Part shown: one piece after another, positions 58,385-64,000 of the stretch
How the letters are laid out: each line of letters begins with the position of its first letter
How positions within the stretch are numbered: position 1 is the stretch's first letter
Source: Sphagnum compactum
Taxonomy: Eukaryota > Bryophyta > Sphagnopsida > Sphagnales
Length of the DNA: 64,000 nucleotides
NCBI GenBank assembly: GCA_965153455.1
Contig: OZ234497.1
Coordinates: 14,308,302-14,372,301, forward strand
Direction of reading: 5' to 3'
Notes under the pieces: model-generated
The model's database searches: none
What the model was told of the DNA's origin: nothing
Seen by the model: the letters and a program-made list of their open reading frames with translations, nothing else
Program-made: the position numbers and the translations under genes

Positions 58385-60100
58385 GCAAGTTCAATGCAAC
58401 CTTCCAATGTTTTTCATAAAGGTAAGAATACTATCTTTGAAGGAGCTAATGGAGCATCAAGTTTTGGCACTTCTAAAGAGGACTTAAGTCCAAGCCTTGA
58501 TCATGATGTGATTGTTTCGCCAAAGAAAGTTTAGAAGAAAGAATGGGAGTTCAATTGTGTTTTGTAGGACATCTAGACCATGAAGCTTCCTTGGGATGAA
58601 CCTAGTTTTAGTCCCAAGAATAAGATGTTGTGAATATGATATACAACAATAGAAAAGAGATAAAATTTTCTTGCGCCTAAGTAATGGGTTACAAAAAACG
58701 TGCAATCGTCAAGGCAATCAATGCATGTTCAAGGGTGAAGATTGATTAGTATTATTTAAACTCATACAAGTAACATATAAGGAATGAAAAATAGTATGCA
58801 AATTTTCATGGGCATTTTTCTATAGCCATTCAAGTTGCAAATGGGGTTCATGTTGGAGAAAAGTGAAAATTCATGCAATTCACCACGATTTTCCAATTCC
58901 TAAAACAAGGGCATCTTATGACGGATTTCGAAGGTACAAGGGAATTGATCAAATTATTGAAATTCTTAAACATCCCTTGTAAACATTGGAATGACAATAT
59001 AGGCTGGAGCATGGTTGAAGTGATGCATTTTTTTGTTCTCACCTCCATGCGGCTAGTTGTGCAAAAAGTTCTTTTCATCTTAGTTTCATTCAATGGAATT
59101 ACAACCATCCATAATCAAACTCGGATTTTGATGCGCATATACATTGTCAAAGGTTGGAAATGATTCCCCATTCTACTAACATTGCAACAAGTTTTACAAG
59201 GTTCAAATGCCAAAAAATTGATGCAAGTAATCATTGATGCCTTGTTTGTCTACAATGGTCTTTTTGAATTTGATCTAATTGCAAGGTTTGTCTATTTTGA
59301 TGTAGATGGAATGACCACTTTTGAAGGCAACAAGACTGATATTAAAGTGTGGTTGAAAGAAAAGCATGCACCATTTATGTTTAATTTGCATTGTGTTGCA
59401 CATAGAACTAACTTGGTGGTTCAAACTTTGTCTCAATTATCATTGGTGTCGAAAATTGAGTCATTGCTCCATTTGATGTACAATGACTATGCACAAAGCC
59501 TTAATGTTTCAAGAGATAAACCAATTGGTTGAATTCATGGGTGAAAACATATCATAGTGCACCAAAAACAACCACTCCAAAGTCCATTGTAGTATGCCTT
59601 TACCCTCATGGAGCAAAAGGCCTTTAAAATCCTTTACAATTTCAAAACACAATGGATTTCTATGTTCTCATTTGCAAAGTGAATATCATAAAAGCCTTGT
59701 TTTACATATGTTTAATGAATAGGCAACCAATGCCAATGTTAGATCGCATTTGAAGATTTTATGCAACATCGAAACATTTCTTGGTCTCATAGTTTGTATC
59801 CTACCCATGTTTGAATGTGTGTAGTCTTTTTTTAATTTGTGCAATCCCATGACATTTTCATTTGCAATTTCATGGATTTAGTGAAAATAACTAAAAGGGA
59901 TCTTTACAAGATGTGTGTAGATCCAATGATTAAAATGATAATGGAGATTTTGTGTTTGAAGTTCTCCTTAACCTTGTGAACAACACATTTAATGCACTAA
60001 ACATTGGTTGGATTACTAAACTTAGTTTAGGTGTGGAATATGCTACATTCAGGTTTTATGGGCATTTTTACATGTTACATAAGTGAAATACGTTGACCAA
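58385..60100 (+). pseudogene. Relic of a second transposase-derived gene (RNase H-like, DUF4371/ZMYM style)
   Basis: Plus-strand frames in order carry FLKQGHLMTDFEGTRELIKLLK (58890-58960), a segment ending in SFNGITTIHNQ (about 59088-59120), FPILLTLQQVL (about 59165-59197), FVYFDVDGM..FEGNKTDIKVWLKEKHAPFM (about 59287-59380), CVAHRTNLVVQTLSQLS (59393-59443) and KILYNFKTQWISMFS (about 59620-59665). This succession is that of hAT-like, RNase H-fold proteins lacking a host name, frequent in plant genomes. Stops and frame changes show it is dead. It is AT-rich like its surroundings, in contrast with the adjoining hAT element, which lies immediately upstream of it and may have inserted into it. 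Confidence 0.6.
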
Positions 60101-61866
60101 ATATTTGAGTGTTGTTTTTAAGACTGATTGATTGGTTGTAGTTGAGATTGTGAAATAACAATGCACATGATTTGCTTATGGTTTCACTAATGAATTAAAC
60201 ACAAATTTCCCACCCAAAAATTTATGAATGCTACCAAGGTCATTTACTCATGTTATTGATACAATTTGATATTGAACAAATTAAATTTTCGGGCACATTT
60301 TAACATTTTGAAAACTCTTTACTATTTTGGGTAGAAAATTGGATCGAAACAAATTTTCATCCCAACCCTACTCGATGAAGCATTGTTGGTGCAACAACTT
60401 TCATTTTTCAAGTTAACAATGTTTGCCAATTCCCATGTAGCCATGTAGCCTCCACGTGATTATAATCCTTGCACTTGCATTTGGTGCACCTTGGTTAGTA
60501 ACCAACTTCTTTCCCATTGATTATCTAAATGGTTGAAATTGGTTGAACTTGCCATGACCATGGTTATGGGCAACATAAAAAATATATATATGTTTAAGAG
60601 TGAGACTTGGCTTATCAAAAGCAAGGTTATGCAAATGTAGAGAGGAAAAAACATTAACTACAATCTAAGAATTCAAAAGACTCCTCCTCCCATATTTTGT
60701 TAGCATGGATAGGTTTCTGGCAGGACTTGTGTAATTTGATAGTGAATTAAGGTGCCAAGACAGAAAATTTAAAACACAAGAGACACCATAATAAAACAAT
60801 TGGAGTTTTATACTTCATTTTGACCCAATTTTCTTTTAATTGGTGAAATTCCAACAAAAAATGAAATATTTTAAATCCCAAAAAAATATCAAATGGTTTT
60901 TTTTGGTTGTATGTCACCAAATTCCCACCTCCACCCCCATTGCCAAATAATTTTTATCATTTTGCAATAGGTATCCAAGTTCCAACAATACTTAGAAGGA
61001 TTCTTAGATTTTTTTACTTGTCATAATTAATTTGTAACTAAATTTGGTTAAACAATTTTTTGGATTATCACCTCTTTAGGTTAGTACAAGTTTTTTTTCT
61101 AAATTAAATTTATATATATTTATCCAGTTTTGTGGTTTTGAAAGTTTGGACATTTTTTCCAAAAAAACATTTTGGGTCAAAAAAATTCAAAAAAAATTCC
61201 AATGTTTTGGGTCACCAAGTAGTAAAAATTCACCCAAAAAAATCATTACTTACCATTACTCTAAAATCCTTTAAAACAAACATTGAACAAATGTCAATGC
61301 AAGTGAACTACATGAAATGAGAGACTATTTGAACTAGCCAATCATTATAGTTGGTCAATTAATATAAGAGTGATTTCCTTTTAATGGCACACTATAATGA
61401 ATGTTACAATTTTAAAATAAACATTCTATTTGCCCAAAAAACTTATCATTATTTTATTGCAATATATCATCCAAAATGTATTGTACAAGGAATGTTATTG
61501 CTACCACTACAAATTTTTTTTTCACATCATGATACGAATCACAAACAATTGCATGTAGCTTAGTGGACCCTAAGCACAACTCCCCAAAAAATTGACTTAT
61601 TTTAATTTTGTGGCAAATGGTCACTACTTTGTGAAAAAAAAAAAAAAACACAGTTGGAAAAAAAAACATAATTTCAATGTAAAATGTGTTTATCCATTAA
61701 AAAATTGCCACTTTTGAGAAATCAAAATATTTGGAAAAATGAAATTGTCTTTTTTTTTCCCCCTTAATTGTTCAATTTCATGGCCAAGATGATTATGGTG
61801 ATGACCAGACACATCTTGGTGCCACATAGTCACAAATTTTTGGTTTCATTGTACACAATGTGTATG
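60101..61866. other. Intergenic AT-rich DNA, no gene seen
   Basis: No domain-bearing frame, repeat border or RNA signal was recognised. Homopolymer A and T runs are common. Confidence 0.4.
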
Positions 61867-61871
61867 ACATG
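61867..61871. repeat. 5-bp target duplication ACATG of a solo LTR
   Basis: ACATG occurs directly before TGTAATGACC and again at 62790-62794, directly after the terminal GTCA. Confidence 0.85.
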
Positions 61872-62789
61872 TGTAATGACCCTAGCCTTGGGCTCGCAAC
61901 TAAGACAAGGGCATGGAAAGGTGCAAGTCGAAAGTGCAGCCCTGGAGTCACATTCACACTCCCATGATTGTGGGAGAGTGTGAGGGAATGAGCCCACACG
62001 CTCCCAAGTGGACTCCCACTTTGGGAGTTGGAGTCCCAATGGACTTCCAAATCTTCAAATAGCAATTTGAAGGGTCAAACTCATTGGATTGAAGACTTCC
62101 ATACACCATTGAAAATCTCTTAAGACGTAGATGTCTAAAATAAGCTCGCATGATCCATTTGAGTACTTACAACACAAATTATGACCAAAAGAAGGGTCAG
62201 GAGTCAAAATGTCAATTTGATTATTAATCACTAAAAGTCGGGAATCGCCTTGAGTTACATGTGTGTAGGAGGCATGTCACATATCATTGAAAAGCTTTTA
62301 ACAAAGGATACAATTTTGTTTCAAACTTCATCTCAATAGGAGGTTTACATAAGAAGTCATGGGTGTCCAAAGTGTCAGGAGCCCCAATTTCGGGAATTAC
62401 AGAATTCTTGACTTGGGAGTCCCAGGAAAAACGCCATTTGAACGTAGCCCTCATGGTGTGTCATAGATAATACTATAAGAAGGAAGGTGGTGGCTTCCCC
62501 CAAGTCCGGGCCGTGGTGAGTCTTGTGACTCCGTGTATGCCCGTGGTTCGTCCATGCACCAAAAGTGTTCCAATTATGCATTAACCGACCTGTTGTTTGG
62601 TTTGTGCAATTTGATATGAATAATTGACTCACTTGTCACTCATCTTAATCCTCATCCCGGAGCTCCAGCATGCCCTTCTTACCTTAGAAGTGCTGCGAGC
62701 TAAGGAAGCGTATCCCAACTCCTTCTTCTTCCGCTATTTTCACTTTGAGACTCGCATTTAAATCTTTCAAGGAATTTGGGGGTGTGTCA
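61872..62789 (+). mobile_element. Solo LTR, family member 3 (918 bp)
   Basis: It starts TGTAATGACCCTAGCCTTGGG-like and ends GGGGGTGTGTCA, with a perfect 5-bp ACATG duplication on both sides. It aligns with 32180-33095 over the full length. A TATA-like word (ACTATAAGA, 62472) lies 600 bp from its start; in member 1 the TATA lies 597 bp and in member 2 554 bp from the start, so it is the likely U3 promoter. It is followed by 'cttcccccaagtccgggcc'. No internal retroelement sequence is attached. Confidence 0.9.
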
Positions 62790-62794
62790 ACATG

Positions 62795-64000
62795 ACCCAA
62801 CATTTGGGTGTAAATATAATTGAAAGAACCAAAAACCATGTTGGAAAGTGGTGAAAATTGTGAATTTTTTTACATATATTTTTTTCTTGACATTTTAAAG
62901 GTATATTTATCATTCCAAATTGTGTTAAATGATGAATGTGAATGTTGAGAAATTCAAATTAAAATTTTATTAAATTGAAGTTTGGGTTTTGGTTTTAGTA
63001 AAGGACATTTAAATTTGAATAGGTGTTGCGTCAAATTGTGGTTAATTTTACCAAGGATTAGGTAAGGACTATTTTAATAAAATAATTTTGATGGCAAAAA
63101 AAGTAGTTGATAGTAACCTATTACCTACATTCAAAGAGCACTCACAACTTAAAAGATATGGAATGTTAAAATTTTAAAAATTAAAGTATTTTTCAAATTT
63201 TTAAATTTTCTAAAATCTTTTACCGCATGTAAATGGGGTGTAATGTGCATGACATACAAAACAAAGTTGTAGTTTATGATACAAGAAACAAAAACCTAAA
63301 GTAATTAACATATTTTGGTCTGATTCAAAATTATAATAAAATTTCAAAATAAAATGCAAATTTTAGCAAAATCTAGCAAAATCTACACATTTTGAAATTT
63401 TCATATTTTTTCAAAAATGATTAACAAAAAACATGTGATATATTGGGACCATTACATGTATTTTTAATAACAAGTTGCAAAAGATTTCATTCAAAAAAAA
63501 TTTCATACGATAAAGTGAAAAATGATTCAAAAGTAATCATAGTCATTTTGTAAAGTAATCCCATTGGCTCCTTTAATTGTACCCGCACCCATTTGTGACT
63601 AGGCATCATCCATCTAAAAAGAAATTGGATCAGGCAAAGGGAAAACAATTTTTTTTAAAGGACAATATTTTTGTACTTTTGTTCTGTTTACAACAAGGAC
63701 CCATTGTTGACTTAACATCCTCCTAGTAAGTTGTCACAATATAAACTTCTTGTACATCATAAATTATGAATTGTAATGTAATGGCTAATGTTGTTCGGTT
63801 ATTTAATTCAACTTAGTTATGAATATTGATAGATATGTATATATACATATCCTAAACTTGTGTCAAATTTAAAAGTAAGTGTTATACATATCCAATAAAC
63901 TTATATTCTCAATAACTTAAAATGCATATATGAATTTTGGGGTTTTAGGTTTTTGTAGGTTGAAAGATCTACATCTGCACTTGAGATTTTTCAAGCTTTT
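62795..64000. other. AT-rich DNA to the end of the window, no gene seen
   Basis: Low-complexity A/T-rich sequence without supported frames or repeat borders. Confidence 0.4.

Overview
This window looks like nuclear DNA of a land plant. It is AT-rich, gene-poor and crowded with decayed transposons. Two split plant-type genes with GT-AG introns are present, and nothing prokaryotic, organellar or ribosomal is visible. The species cannot be fixed from sequence alone. The large repeat load and the kinds of transposase relic would suit a bryophyte, lycophyte, fern or gymnosperm as well as a flowering plant.

Both recognisable genes lie on the minus strand. The first (6735-8183) is a three-exon type II (class B) DnaJ/Hsp40 co-chaperone of 368 residues. 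The second (46435-49072) is a five-exon secreted glyoxal/galactose-oxidase-like copper radical oxidase of about 560 residues with all its metal and radical ligands. They sit about 38 kb apart and are not obviously linked in function. Both have long (GA)n tracts upstream on their own strand. Upstream of the DnaJ gene lie GC-rich minisatellites (9.8-10.75 kb); a 46-bp satellite lies downstream of the oxidase gene (45.5-46.0 kb).

Nearly everything else is repeat. A 0.74-kb hAT-type non-autonomous element has 8-bp target duplications (3.76-4.49 kb). Two 0.36-kb arms face each other across 2 kb (11.6-14.3 kb). An element has a perfect 25-bp inverted terminal repeat (25.03-25.71 kb). A Ty3-type polyprotein relic is split by a small terminal-inverted-repeat element (29.2-32.0 kb). 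A coiled-coil, gag-like relic appears split by a 2.5-kb insertion (33.1-38.0 kb). Three solo LTRs of one family (32.18, 39.72 and 61.87 kb) share one orientation, and two have perfect 5-bp target duplications. Another hAT-type small element lies at 51.66-52.20 kb.

The most striking object is a complete hAT transposon at 55754-58376. It has 24-bp terminal inverted repeats (22/24 match), a perfect 8-bp duplication (GTCTAGGT) and a minus-strand transposase relic. Its base composition is clearly more GC-rich than the surrounding DNA, and it lies directly beside the relic of a second, AT-rich transposase-derived gene. No CRISPR array, rRNA gene or intact tRNA gene was found. One tRNA-like pol III promoter pair, probably a SINE head, lies at 34.8 kb.
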